Below, one piece after another: positions 1-9,028 of a DNA stretch of 64,000 bases. The DNA comes from Methanothermobacter sp049720995. Its GTDB lineage: Archaea; Methanobacteriota; Methanobacteria; Methanobacteriales; Methanothermobacteraceae. The stretch spans positions 62,001-126,000 of the forward strand of contig NZ_JBNASF010000002.1 in NCBI RefSeq assembly GCF_049720995.1. The letters are read 5' to 3'. The translations under genes and the position numbers were made by a program. The notes under the pieces are model-generated. The model was given only the letters and a program-made list of their open reading frames with translations, searched no databases and had not been told where the DNA came from. Within the stretch, counting starts at the first letter, position 1; the number at the start of each line of letters is the position of its first letter.

Positions 1-380
1 AAGCGGTGCTCCAGTTCATCTATGTTCCTTGATACCAGTTCAAGTCTCTTCTCAAGGTCAGATATATCATCCTTGGTGGCCAGTTCCCAGTCCTCTATGA
101 GTTCATCGCTCTTCTCATTAAGGAATGCGTCTATCTTGCTTGAGATGACATCAGTGCTTATGGGAACCTCCCTTACCTTGCCCATTATCCTGTCACTGAC
201 ATCTGACACCTTCTCTCCAACTCCTGCCATGTAACCTTCCCTCCCTTCACCTGGTTTTTCAAAGGCGCCGTAAACTCTGGTTACCGGTGCCATGTTTCCT
301 GATTCCATCAGGTAGTAGTATATGAGGACAATTATGGCCCCTGCAAGTATCAGGATTGCAAGAAGCTCCACCGGTCCCAA
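1..380 (-). CDS. Membrane-anchored coiled-coil protein (partial, C-terminus beyond window)
   Basis: An open frame runs from a TTG start at 380 to the window edge, giving about 126 visible residues. The TTG is chosen because GGAGGT (387-392) lies six bases upstream. The N-terminus is one membrane helix (about residues 3-22, LLAILILAG...IVLIYYYL). A charged, helix-forming region rich in Glu, Lys, Asp and Leu follows, probably a coiled coil on the cytoplasmic side. The next gene upstream (396-809) has the same design, so the two form a short operon read from the promoter at 857-868. I recognise no enzyme family and assign no function. Confidence 0.6.
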   Translation of the reverse strand, partial: MGPVELLAILILAGAIIVLIYYYLMESGNMAPVTRVYGAFEKPGEGREGYMAGVGEKVSDVSDRIMGKVREVPISTDVISSKIDAFLNEKSDELIEDWELATKDDISDLEKRLELVSRNIDELEHR

Positions 381-395
381 ATTAAAACCTCCAGA

Positions 396-809
396 TCATT
401 TTTTAAGTTTCGCATTGAGCTCTGCTTCCTTCTTCTCAATATCCTTCAGCATCTTCTCCAGTTTCCTGAACTCTGTCCTTGCCTCAAGGAGTGCAAGTCT
501 CTCACTTATCTCACTCTGAAGATAACCCACCTCATGCATTATCTCAGATGTGTTCTTCCTTATTGCAGCAAGTTTCTCCTGTTTGTCCTTTGGGAGAGGT
601 ATGGTTGTCTCCATCAGGCGCTTTGCCTGAAGGTCGTTCTCAACGAGGGATATCTTTTTAAGTTCGATCTGCTTTTCAAGAAGCTGGATGTCATTCTGGG
701 ACTCCCTGACCCTCCTCCACTGTATAGCCACAATGATCACTGTCACAAAAGCCAGGACAGATATTATAAGCCACAGGATATTCTGAGGTATTGTTGCGGT
801 GCTCGCCAT
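396..809 (-). CDS. Small membrane protein with coiled-coil domain
   Basis: The protein has 137 residues from ATG 809 (MASTATIPQN...), placed behind GGGGGAG at 814-820. An in-frame ATG at 857 would add 16 residues but overlaps the promoter, so it is disfavoured. One transmembrane helix (about residues 11-30) is followed by a long Glu/Lys/Leu-rich helix with heptad-like spacing (QLLEKQIELKKISLVE; EKMLKDIEKKEAELNAK), typical of a membrane-tethered coiled coil. It is followed after 15 bp by a second gene of the same architecture and is divergent from methionine aminopeptidase. No catalytic motif is visible; a scaffold or membrane-organising role is only a guess. Confidence 0.65.
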   Translation of the reverse strand: MASTATIPQNILWLIISVLAFVTVIIVAIQWRRVRESQNDIQLLEKQIELKKISLVENDLQAKRLMETTIPLPKDKQEKLAAIRKNTSEIMHEVGYLQSEISERLALLEARTEFRKLEKMLKDIEKKEAELNAKLKK

Positions 810-856
810 ATAGCTCCCCCTTGAAGTATTATCTGCTGGAAATAATATATAACTCA

Positions 857-868
857 TTATTTAAATAA
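857..868. promoter_or_regulatory. Palindromic TATA element serving divergent genes
   Basis: TTATTTAAATAA is a perfect palindrome, so it offers a TATA box in both directions. To the right, a start about 25 bases downstream of the box centre falls near 890, just before ATG 896 of map. To the left, transcription would begin near 835, upstream of ATG 809. No other good TATA element lies between the genes. Confidence 0.55.
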
Positions 869-895
869 GTATCAGAACTCACTTAAGTGATAACG

Positions 896-1786
896 ATGAT
901 CGAATCATATTTAAAAGCAGGTAAAATCGTATCAAAGGTTCGAAAAGAGGCTTCAGAGATCATAAGGGATGGTTTGCCAGTAATAGAACTCGTGAATTAC
1001 GTTGAGGATGGTATCAGAAGTAGGGGCGGTGAACCGGCATTCCCCTGCAATGTTTCCATCAACGAGGTTACCGCCCACTACACCTCCCCTCCAGGTGATG
1101 AAAGCAGAATAGTGGAGGGCGACCTTGTTAAGCTTGACCTCGGGGCGCATGTGGAGGGGTTCATAGCCGACACCGCCATCACCATCCCTGTGGGTGATGT
1201 GGATGACAGGTGTTACAGGATGATGGACGCTGCAAGGGAGGCCCTTGAGAATGCGATCTCCACCATAAGGGCCGGTGTTGAGGTTGGGGAGGTTGGAAGT
1301 GTTATCCAGGAGACGATAGAGTCCCATGATATGAAGCCAGTGTCGAACCTTACAGGTCACAGCATGGACAGGTGGATACTGCACTCAGGACTTTCAATAC
1401 CCAACGTAAGGGAAAACAATCCCCATGAACTTGAGGAGGGGGATGTGCTTGCAATTGAACCCTTCGCAACCGATGGTGTTGGGCTTGTTACAGACATGCC
1501 CCAGACCCACATATTCAGGTTCCTCCGTGAAAGGCCACTTCGGCTTGTCCATGCAAGAAGGGTTCTCGGTAAGATACGGGAGGAGTACCGTTCCCTTCCA
1601 TTTGCAGAGAGATGGCTTGAGGAGTACTTTGATCCTAAAAGGCTCAGCGCCTCCATGAGGCTCCTGATACAGTCAAGGGCCATCTACCCATACCATGTGC
1701 TGAGAGAAAAGAGCGGTGCCACTGTGGCACAGTGGGAGCATACGGTCATTGTGGAGGGTGATGGGTGCACCGTGATAACAGAATAA
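896..1786 (+). CDS. map: Methionine aminopeptidase, type II
   Basis: Removes the initiator methionine from nascent proteins; a cytosolic dinuclear metalloenzyme. With ATG 896 the protein has 296 residues and the metal ligands fall at the family positions: Asp81 and Asp92 (KLDLGAH...FIADTA), His155 (LTGHSMDRW), Glu188 (LAIEPFAT) and Glu281 (QWEHTVIV). His61 (NEVTAHYTSPP) is the substrate-side histidine. The size and the insert after His155 are those of archaeal/eukaryotic type II enzymes. A GTG at 887 would add three residues. No Shine-Dalgarno is visible and the TATA (860-867) sits about 30 bases upstream, so the mRNA is probably leaderless or nearly so. Confidence 0.95.
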   Translation: MIESYLKAGKIVSKVRKEASEIIRDGLPVIELVNYVEDGIRSRGGEPAFPCNVSINEVTAHYTSPPGDESRIVEGDLVKLDLGAHVEGFIADTAITIPVGDVDDRCYRMMDAAREALENAISTIRAGVEVGEVGSVIQETIESHDMKPVSNLTGHSMDRWILHSGLSIPNVRENNPHELEEGDVLAIEPFATDGVGLVTDMPQTHIFRFLRERPLRLVHARRVLGKIREEYRSLPFAERWLEEYFDPKRLSASMRLLIQSRAIYPYHVLREKSGATVAQWEHTVIVEGDGCTVITE

Positions 1787-1802
1787 AAAATAGTTGATGG
1801 GA

Positions 1803-2648
1803 TTAGAATGGTGTTGGTAATCCCATCTCCTTCCTTGCAGCTATGTTCTTCTCTGCCTTTTCCTTTTTCTGTGCGGCAAGTTTTTCAAGCAGTCCAAGGC
1901 CGGGTTTAACTTCCTCTATTGGTTTTGTCTCAAATAGGCCTGCTTCAACTGCCTGTTTGAATATTGAGTCCCCTGCGTCTGTCCTGGTTATGACAGTTGA
2001 CCATCCGTCAGGTGACCCCACTGAACCGGTTGAGACATCTGCAAATTCAGCCACGTAGTCCTTGCAGATCTTGCATCCTGCCTGCTCGTATCCATGGGTC
2101 TCCTTGAGTGGGAGGGTTAGGACATCATCCTGGGTGTATACCCAGAACTTCCCTTTACCTATATCCATCTTCTCAACGAGTTCCATGCTGACTCCCAGTT
2201 TCTCGCAGATGAAGGTCTGGAGTGATGTGTATGGGAAGTTTTCCATGCAGTATATACCCACCAGCAGCTTTATCTTATCTGCAAGGAACCTTACACCGAA
2301 TGGGTAGGTCTGCATTTTCCTTATACCCATTGTCTGACAGGGTATGGCAACCGTACCGAGTTTTTCTATACCGTACTGTCTGACGGCCTTCTTGAGCATC
2401 AGCACGTTGGGTGAGAATGTGTACTTGGTACCGGCTGCTGCCTTGAGTTCATCTGAGGTCATTGCAACCATTGGCTGTGGTTTCCAGAACTCCTCACCTG
2501 GACCTGCAACCACTGCACCCTCAATGATACCCTCATCAAGGGCGTAAGCTAGAAGACCTGTGACTATTCCCCCATCCTGGGCTAGTTTCTGAATCTCCCT
2601 GTCAGTTGATCTGGCGGAAACAATTTCCTTGTAAGTACCTAAAACCAT
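1803..2648 (-). CDS. frhB: Coenzyme F420-reducing hydrogenase, beta subunit
   Basis: FAD- and F420-binding subunit that passes electrons from the Fe-S chain to F420 in the Frh complex (H2 + F420 to F420H2), a core step of hydrogenotrophic methanogenesis. The 281 residues match the FrhB/FpoF-like family: SQDGG-type motif near the N-terminus (KLAQDGGIVTGLL) and conserved Cys in AIPCQTMG, GIYCMENF and AGCKICKDYVAEFADVS, which hold one [4Fe-4S] cluster. It is the last gene of the operon, 12 bp after frhG, and its ATG follows GGAGG. It converges on map with only 16 bp between them. Confidence 0.97.
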   Translation of the reverse strand: MVLGTYKEIVSARSTDREIQKLAQDGGIVTGLLAYALDEGIIEGAVVAGPGEEFWKPQPMVAMTSDELKAAAGTKYTFSPNVLMLKKAVRQYGIEKLGTVAIPCQTMGIRKMQTYPFGVRFLADKIKLLVGIYCMENFPYTSLQTFICEKLGVSMELVEKMDIGKGKFWVYTQDDVLTLPLKETHGYEQAGCKICKDYVAEFADVSTGSVGSPDGWSTVITRTDAGDSIFKQAVEAGLFETKPIEEVKPGLGLLEKLAAQKKEKAEKNIAARKEMGLPTPF

Positions 2649-2660
2649 TTTTCCAGCCTC

Positions 2661-3484
<824 letters not shown>

Positions 3485-3488
<4 letters not shown>

Positions 3489-3961
3489 TTAGAAACCCCA
3501 ATCTCCTCTAAGATCATCTGAATGGCTCTGGGAATAGCCTTCTTTACCGGGGGTGTGAGGCCCATTTCCACATTGGGAGCTGATATCTCCTCGGGTTTAC
3601 ACCCAATTACCACAACGTCAATTTTTTCACTGAGTTCATGGAGGGGCTGGCTCACTGGCCATGTGTGCATATTCTCATAGGATCCCTTTGGAATCTCAGT
3701 TACCTCGAATTTTCTGAGGGTCCCGGGCTCTGCATTGAATTCAACAACGTCCACGACTATCATCTTCTTCCACTGTTCATGTGGGAGTGAGAAGACAAAG
3801 TGTGGACCGCCAGTTCCAGCGTCTATGAACATTACATTTTCTGGTTTTTCCTTATCCCTGAAGTATTCTTCAAGGGCCTTGATAACCTCTGGGCCGAATC
3901 CATCGTCCTTGAAAAGGATGTTTCCACAGCCCACCACTAGAATCTCAGCGTCGTATGGCAT
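3485..3961 (-). CDS. frhD: F420-reducing hydrogenase maturation protease
   Basis: Endopeptidase of the HycI/HyaD family that removes the C-terminal tail of FrhA after nickel insertion; it is not part of the mature enzyme. The 158 residues open with ILVVGCGNILFKDDGFGPEV, the family's N-terminal motif including the nickel-binding acidic residue. An Asp follows in MIVVDVVEF and a His in NMHTWPVSQPL, matching the other expected nickel ligands. It lies between frhA (8 bp gap) and frhG (4 bp overlap). Its substrate is visible next door: FrhA ends with the expected cleavable tail. Confidence 0.95.
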
Positions 3962-3969
3962 GTTATTCC

Positions 3970-5187
3970 CTAGATTCTGACCATTTCGTTTTTAATCAGT
4001 GATTTGTCCTCATCATCAACAACCATCACGTGTGTTGCACATGAGAGACATGGGTCGTATGCACGTATAACGTGTGGTCCATATTCATGGTGGAATCCTT
4101 CAGTTGCGGGACCCATTGTTGGGATGTTCCAGGTTGTTGGGACAAGTGCACTGTAGAACTGGATCTTGCCGTTCTCAACCTTGGCCATGTGCACGTCAAG
4201 TCCCCTTGGGCCCTCTATTGCACCTATACCCAGTTTGCCTGTACCTCTCTCATCGAAGTCTGCCCTTACAGGTGCTGATGTGTCGAGTTCATCCAGTATC
4301 TCTATTGCCCTTGAGAGTGCAGTTTTCATCTCAAGTGCCCTGGCAACGTGCTGTGCCACAACACCCCTTTCCTTGAAGCCCTGGAATTCGACCATCCTTG
4401 CCCTTGGACCAACCTCCACGTTTCTTCCGTCATAGAGAGGTATTGTTGAACAGGCCCTCTTGGCTATTTCAGGGTCATCATACCAGCTTTCTGGCATTAC
4501 CTCTGTGAATCTGTCAAGGTCGAATTTTGTCCTGTCACCGTATAGCTGGTGGCTTGCAAGTGTGGGCTGGTTGTGGACACCAAGGCCCTCAGGAAGGCCC
4601 TTGTCCTCGATGAGACCAATCATGAGTTCAACGTGTTGGTCAAGCTTTGGTTTGAGCTGTTTGAGCCTTGCGTAGAGCCTTTTTCTTGCAAGTTCTGTTA
4701 TGTTGTCGGCCATTCCACCTATCCTCACGTCTGATGGGTGGATACCCTCACCTGCCACCATGTCAACTACGTACTGTACGTTTTTCCTTATCTCAGAGAC
4801 TGAGTTTATGGCATCGGCCATCAGGTTTTCAGGTACGAAGTCAGGTGCTATGAGGAACTGGTGAATTGCATGGCTGTTTACGTGGTGTGCGGCCAGTGTC
4901 AGTTCCCTGAGGAGTCTTCCGGCCTTTGGAACCTCAATGTCAAGGGAGTCGTCTATTGCCTCAACTGAAGCCAGGGTGTGGGGTATGGGGCACACTCCAC
5001 ATATCCTCTGGACAATGACTGGAGCTGTTTCAGGTGCTTTACCTGTCACTATTTTCTCAAGGCCCCTGACAGGAGTAATACTGAAGTATCGCCCCTTTGT
5101 CACGATTCCTTCATCATCGACTTCCATGACAAGTTCTGCATGTCCTTCTTGTCGTGATGTCGGCGATATAACAATCCTTTCGCTCAA
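3970..5187 (-). CDS. frhA: Coenzyme F420-reducing hydrogenase, alpha (large, NiFe) subunit
   Basis: Catalytic [NiFe] subunit of Frh. TTG 5187 is preferred because GAGGTGAT lies just upstream with good spacing and the product (405 residues, beginning SERIVISPTSRQEGHAE) fits the family. A GTG at 5196 would sit inside the ribosome binding site. Nickel ligands come from RICGVCPIPH (Cys63, Cys66) and the C-terminal DPCLSCATH (Cys380, Cys383). The roughly 19 residues after His386 are the peptide that FrhD is expected to remove. It is the first gene of frhADGB and is preceded by a 240-bp AT-rich regulatory region. Confidence 0.97.
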   Translation of the reverse strand: MSERIVISPTSRQEGHAELVMEVDDEGIVTKGRYFSITPVRGLEKIVTGKAPETAPVIVQRICGVCPIPHTLASVEAIDDSLDIEVPKAGRLLRELTLAAHHVNSHAIHQFLIAPDFVPENLMADAINSVSEIRKNVQYVVDMVAGEGIHPSDVRIGGMADNITELARKRLYARLKQLKPKLDQHVELMIGLIEDKGLPEGLGVHNQPTLASHQLYGDRTKFDLDRFTEVMPESWYDDPEIAKRACSTIPLYDGRNVEVGPRARMVEFQGFKERGVVAQHVARALEMKTALSRAIEILDELDTSAPVRADFDERGTGKLGIGAIEGPRGLDVHMAKVENGKIQFYSALVPTTWNIPTMGPATEGFHHEYGPHVIRAYDPCLSCATHVMVVDDEDKSLIKNEMVRI

Positions 5188-5229
5188 ATGTATCACCTCT
5201 TGTTTTTAAAGTTCAAAAAACCTTCAATA

Positions 5230-5254
5230 TTATAACTATTTTTAAATGTTATAA
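5230..5254. promoter_or_regulatory. Inverted repeat in the frhA promoter region
   Basis: TTATAAC and GTTATAA form perfect 7-bp arms around an 11-bp AT spacer, 43 bp upstream of the frhA start. On the minus strand the spacer reads as a TATA-like ATTTAAAAATA, so the repeat would straddle the core promoter. It could be an operator or only AT-rich promoter sequence; no protein can be named. Confidence 0.4.
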
Positions 5255-5314
5255 GTTTTTCAATTATAAAAAAAGTGAAAACTATTTATATTATGTTGTG
5301 ATTGAATTATTATT

Positions 5315-5364
5315 AGTAGAAAATCTACTTTATAATATTAATTTTTTATTCAGTAATACTGAAT
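5315..5364. promoter_or_regulatory. Two inverted repeats upstream of the PepSY gene
   Basis: AGTAGA-AAA-TCTACT (5315-5329) and ATTCAGT-AAT-ACTGAAT (5348-5364) are perfect hairpin or operator candidates. The second abuts TATTTATTTATATG (about 5364-5377), the likely TATA box of the plus-strand gene starting at 5428. They lie between divergent promoters, so they may bind regulators of either side. Confidence 0.35.
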
Positions 5365-5427
5365 ATTTATTTATATGTGTATCCACATAGTCCATATGTG
5401 TTGTCAAACACACGAGAAGGTGAGTTG

Positions 5428-5868
5428 ATGATAAACTCAAAGATCCTAGCATCAGTGGCAATAGTCCTGATAATTGGAGCTGTTGCAGCGGGTTATCAGG
5501 TGAGTCAGAATTCCGAAACACTGTGGAAGTTCACCAACCCCCAGGGCGGTCAGAACCAGGGGCCACAGCAGGGTGAGTCAAGCGTCCACAGTGAATCACC
5601 CTCAACCACATCATCTCAGGGTGACAGTGGTTCAGGTTCAGGTGGGGCTTCAGATATGAATGTGAAGATCTCATCTTCAGAGGCCAGGAGTATCGCGCAG
5701 AAGTACATAAAACAGGAGGGTGCCACTGCAGGGACCCCAAGGCTTGTCAAGTTAAACGGTAAAATGGTTTACATTGTGCCCGTTGAGATTAACGGCCAAG
5801 CCGTTGGGGAGATCTACATTGACCCCATCACAGGCGAAAACCTTGGAGGGGCTGGTGGTGCGCCATGA
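5428..5868 (+). CDS. Secreted or membrane-anchored PepSY-domain protein
   Basis: The protein has 146 residues from ATG 5428, chosen because AAGGTGAG precedes it and because the N-terminus then begins as a membrane segment (MINSKILASVAIVLIIGAVA). A low-complexity Gln/Ser/Gly linker (about residues 30-78) follows, as in surface proteins that cross a cell wall. The C-terminal 65 residues form a PepSY-like unit (SSSEARSIAQKYI...VYIVPVEINGQAVGEIYIDP). PepSY domains are often extracytoplasmic inhibitors or binding modules. Its stop overlaps the start of the PAC2 gene by 4 bp, so the two are co-expressed. Function unknown. Confidence 0.75.
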   Translation: MINSKILASVAIVLIIGAVAAGYQVSQNSETLWKFTNPQGGQNQGPQQGESSVHSESPSTTSSQGDSGSGSGGASDMNVKISSSEARSIAQKYIKQEGATAGTPRLVKLNGKMVYIVPVEINGQAVGEIYIDPITGENLGGAGGAP

Positions 5869-6578
5869 TGATAAAAACAGAAACCGAATGCTGTACAATT
5901 TATGCGGAGGATGTTGAGGATGCCGTTGTCCTCGAGGGCTCCCCCGGTGTGGGGCTCATAGGTAACATCCTTGGGTGGCTACTTGTTGAGGACCTCAAAA
6001 TGAAGGAGATAGGGTACATTGATTCCAAGTACTTCCCTCCGCTCGCGGTTCTCTACAAGGGGGTCGCAATACACCCCTTCAGGATATATGAGGGTGATGG
6101 GATAGTGCTCTTCCTATCGGATTTTATCCTTCCACCTGCGGTGGTCTATGATATGACAAATGCAATTGTGGACTGGATGACCCGAAACAACAGCAGGGAA
6201 CTCATAACATTCAACAGCATGGTTGTCCGTGAAAAGTCACAGCCGGTTGCAGGTGCAGGTAACAGTCAGGAGGTCATCCAGAGACTCGCAGATATCGGAA
6301 TACCCATAGTACCCTTCGGTAACCTCAATGGTATTTCAGGGACACTCCTCACAAGGTGCGCTGTTAATGATATACCTGCATCATGCCTCTTTGCAGAGAT
6401 ACTCAACCCATACCCTGATCCCAGGGCCGCTGCAAGTGTTGTTGAGGTCCTAAATGAGATGCTGGGTACCAGTGTTAACCCCGAGCCACTCCTACAGGAG
6501 GCCCAGGCCATAGAGTCACGTCTCAAGAAGCTCGCAGAGACCGTTCAGGGGGAGGCAGAAACACCCATATACATGTAA
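5865..6578 (+). CDS. PAC2-family protein (proteasome assembly chaperone-like)
   Basis: The 237 residues match the archaeal PAC2 (DUF75) family: an N-terminal LEGSPGVGLIGNILGWLLVE signature, a central FLSDFILPPAVVYDMTNAI strand-helix region, and the C-terminal PDPRAAASVVEVLNEMLG followed by a helical tail. Archaeal members resemble eukaryotic proteasome assembly chaperones, and a role in proteasome assembly or quality control is inferred from that. The ATG overlaps the PepSY gene stop (ATGA), an odd pairing of an exported and a cytosolic protein. A second PAC2 member lies at 8083-8856. Two tRNA genes follow on the same strand. Confidence 0.85.
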   Translation: MMIKTETECCTIYAEDVEDAVVLEGSPGVGLIGNILGWLLVEDLKMKEIGYIDSKYFPPLAVLYKGVAIHPFRIYEGDGIVLFLSDFILPPAVVYDMTNAIVDWMTRNNSRELITFNSMVVREKSQPVAGAGNSQEVIQRLADIGIPIVPFGNLNGISGTLLTRCAVNDIPASCLFAEILNPYPDPRAAASVVEVLNEMLGTSVNPEPLLQEAQAIESRLKKLAETVQGEAETPIYM

Positions 6579-6581
6579 AAG

Positions 6582-6590
6582 TTTATATAT
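6582..6590 (+). promoter_or_regulatory. TATA box of the tandem tRNA-Arg unit
   Basis: TTTATATAT lies 34 bases upstream of the first tRNA, the expected distance for an archaeal promoter with a short leader. No equally good box lies between the two tRNAs, which are only 22 bp apart, so they are likely one transcript. Confidence 0.55.
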
Positions 6591-6623
6591 GAAAAGATCC
6601 AATATCTTTTTACTCTTTTGGTA

Positions 6624-6701
<78 letters not shown>

Positions 6702-6720
6702 AAAACAGGTGAGTACGGAG

Positions 6721-6797
<77 letters not shown>

Positions 6798-6893
6798 CAC
6801 ATTTTTTATTATTTTAAACCCCGGTTTCAAATATTTTAAGAGCTTACTTTAAAGTTGGTTTCAATAAAAGGGAGTCATTTCCTGATTATAGAT

Positions 6894-8054
6894 CTACCTG
6901 AAATATGCGTCAAGTGTCTCAGCAGGAAACCTTATCTCACCGTATTTACCCCCGCCACCAGGTATCACGGTGAGTGAACCGTTCCTGAATGCCTCAACTG
7001 CAACTGCAACACCGTTATCGATCCTTCCAATATCCTCAATGGGGGCACTGAGAAGAACCTCGATCTCTGTTCCAAACTCCCCCACAAGGCCCTCCCAGAT
7101 GCCCTGCACGAACTTTGTTGTAACACCCTTACCATACTTCATCCCTATAATCTCTGCAAGGGGCATGATATGGACATATGGCGGCCTGTGTGGGGGATGG
7201 TGTGGCTCATCCCATGTTGAAAGTTCATAGATCCTGTAGTCAACACCCTTCTTGATCCTGCCGCCGCAGGGACATTTCATCTTCATCTGAAGTGCCTCTT
7301 CAGGGCTGTAAATCCTGTAGCACCTTGTACAGGCGGTCATATGGTACTTCCCAAGGCGGGGGTCAAGGCCATAATTTGCTGTGATCCTGCACTTCCTGAT
7401 TGACCTTTTGAGGGATGTGAAGGATACGTCATCCATTTCAAGCTGGTTGAACTCCCTCCCGAGTCTGTGGGGCCACGGTGAATGGGCATCTGAATTTGTG
7501 AGGAAGGGTATGTCTGCAAGTTCAGATATCTTGTCTGCCATTTCAGTGTCCGCAGAAAGCCCCAGCTCAAGGAAATCCGGCCGCTTCCCGTAACAGTCCC
7601 TGTAGCTGTCATATGATTTGTACATGCTGGTCCAGGGTGTGAAGGCATGTGCAGGGCCCGCTATACCATCATATTCATGTACCATTTCAAGTATCTGGGC
7701 CCCGTTCATCCGCACCCTGGGTCTTCCATCTGAACTGCTTGTTGAGGGCATTCTATCCCCCATCTCCTCTGCAGCCTCAAGGGATGGGAGTATTATGAGG
7801 TGGTGAATCCTCCTTGAGTCCTCAACCTCCGCGGTTATTATGAAGCTGCATTCATCCCTCACATACACCCCATCCCCGGCATATTCCGTGGATTCCTCAA
7901 TGATTTTCCTCCAGCCAGGGTGGAATGCGTCCCCTGTTCCCACGATATGGAGGCCCTTGAGTTTTGCCTGGGGCGCTATTGCCTCAATGACCATGTTGCG
8001 GGATGTCGCCCTTGAAAAACAGCTGTGTATATGTAGATCAGCATTTAAAATCAT
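6894..8054 (-). CDS. PHP-domain nuclease of the endonuclease Q type
   Basis: The 386 residues begin with NADLHIHSCFSRATS, the metal-binding PHP motif, followed by IVGTGDAFHPGW and later FLTNSDAHSPWP, further PHP metal-ligand motifs. A zinc-finger-like segment (CTRCYRIY...CPCGG, about residues 243-270) and a helix-rich tail follow. This domain order is that of archaeal EndoQ, which cuts DNA 5' of deaminated bases such as uracil and hypoxanthine. The assignment is from remembered family features, so a general PHP phosphoesterase remains possible. It follows the second PAC2 gene by 28 bp and may be the last gene of the L44e operon. Confidence 0.7.
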   Translation of the reverse strand: MILNADLHIHSCFSRATSRNMVIEAIAPQAKLKGLHIVGTGDAFHPGWRKIIEESTEYAGDGVYVRDECSFIITAEVEDSRRIHHLIILPSLEAAEEMGDRMPSTSSSDGRPRVRMNGAQILEMVHEYDGIAGPAHAFTPWTSMYKSYDSYRDCYGKRPDFLELGLSADTEMADKISELADIPFLTNSDAHSPWPHRLGREFNQLEMDDVSFTSLKRSIRKCRITANYGLDPRLGKYHMTACTRCYRIYSPEEALQMKMKCPCGGRIKKGVDYRIYELSTWDEPHHPPHRPPYVHIMPLAEIIGMKYGKGVTTKFVQGIWEGLVGEFGTEIEVLLSAPIEDIGRIDNGVAVAVEAFRNGSLTVIPGGGGKYGEIRFPAETLDAYFR

Positions 8055-8082
8055 TTAATCAGCCAGAAAAAATAATTGAGAA

Positions 8083-8856
8083 TCAGCCTATGTAGCGGAG
8101 GTCCTCCTCTCCGGGCTTGAGATTCATCCTGTCAATCATCTCCTGCTCCATCTGCTGCGCCCTGGAGATCATCTTCCTTGTCTCCTCTGCACGCTCTTCG
8201 AGTTTCTCAAGGTCCACCTGGAGCTTTGTCATCTCAAGGAGCACCTCCAGAAGCGCCCGTGCAGCCTCCGCATCTATGAAGTAGCCTGGTGTTTCACCCA
8301 TGAGGCAAACTCCACGCATACCCCTCATCCTTCCCATTCCAAGGAGGAGTCCCGATGCACCTATTATACCTCCATCTGCAGAGCGCAGGATAACATCGTG
8401 CTCTTTAAGGTTCTCAGCGAGTTCCATGTCTGTGGCTGCACCGTAAACCTTTGCCTTATCAACAGGCTGACCTGTTGCAAGTCCCCCAAGGGTGTATATC
8501 CTCTCAACACCGTAGCCCTCAACAAAGTCAAGTATCATGCCGCAGATCTCATACTGGCCCTCAGGTGAAAGGCCCTGGGTGTTACCAACAAGTATTATAT
8601 AATCCCCTTTATCCTCACCAGCCTCCCTGAGGTAGTAGAACTCGTTCTTCATGGGTTCAACTATCCCATTCTCATCTACCAGAACCTGTGGTGGGAATGA
8701 TGGAGAGTAGAGTTCAGCGAACTTTAACGCCTGGAGTTCATCTATTATATGGTCAGCGGCGAGTTTCCCTACATGCCCTATCCCTGGAAGTGCCTCAATG
8801 AAAACCGGGCTGGAAAGTTCAACATCCTCCAGAATATTTATGGTTGTTTCCCTCAT
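8083..8856 (-). CDS. PAC2-family protein (second copy)
   Basis: PAC2 (DUF75) protein of 257 residues from ATG 8856: PVFIEALPGIGHVGKLAADH near the N-terminus, GDYIILVGNTQGLSPEG and YTLGGLATGQPV in the core, and a C-terminal coiled-coil-like helix (LEKLEERAEETRKMISRAQQ). GTG codons at 8868 and 8865 are alternatives, but GGTGA five bases ahead supports ATG 8856, one base after the nop10 stop. It lies in a translation operon, a conserved archaeal neighbourhood (Nop10, aIF2-alpha). Role in proteasome or protein quality control is inferred from the family. Confidence 0.85.
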   Translation of the reverse strand: MRETTINILEDVELSSPVFIEALPGIGHVGKLAADHIIDELQALKFAELYSPSFPPQVLVDENGIVEPMKNEFYYLREAGEDKGDYIILVGNTQGLSPEGQYEICGMILDFVEGYGVERIYTLGGLATGQPVDKAKVYGAATDMELAENLKEHDVILRSADGGIIGASGLLLGMGRMRGMRGVCLMGETPGYFIDAEAARALLEVLLEMTKLQVDLEKLEERAEETRKMISRAQQMEQEMIDRMNLKPGEEDLRYIG

Positions 8857-8857
8857 T

Positions 8858-9028
8858 TTATTCACCACTACCTCTCAAAACCTCTCTTTTGAGTCTTCTC
8901 CGGTATTCACCATATCTGTCCTCAGGGGAAAATTTTGGGGGATAAACAACCCCCGTTGATCCGCCGCAGCGGGGGCATACATCCCTGAGGGTGTACTCCA
9001 TGCAGGAACGGCATCTTCTCATCTTCAT
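8858..9028 (-). CDS. nop10: H/ACA RNP protein Nop10
   Basis: Reading the minus strand here gives a 56-residue protein, MKMRRCRSCMEYTLRDVCPR..., with four zinc-binding cysteines (CRSC and CPRC) followed by PPKFSPEDRYGEYRR, the diagnostic Nop10 linker and helix. Nop10 holds the Cbf5 pseudouridine synthase module on H/ACA guide RNAs. The ATG overlaps the aIF2-alpha stop (ATGA), and its own stop lies one base before the next start, so all three are translationally linked. The aIF2-alpha/Nop10 pairing is widespread in archaea. Confidence 0.93.
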   Translation of the reverse strand: MKMRRCRSCMEYTLRDVCPRCGGSTGVVYPPKFSPEDRYGEYRRRLKREVLRGSGE

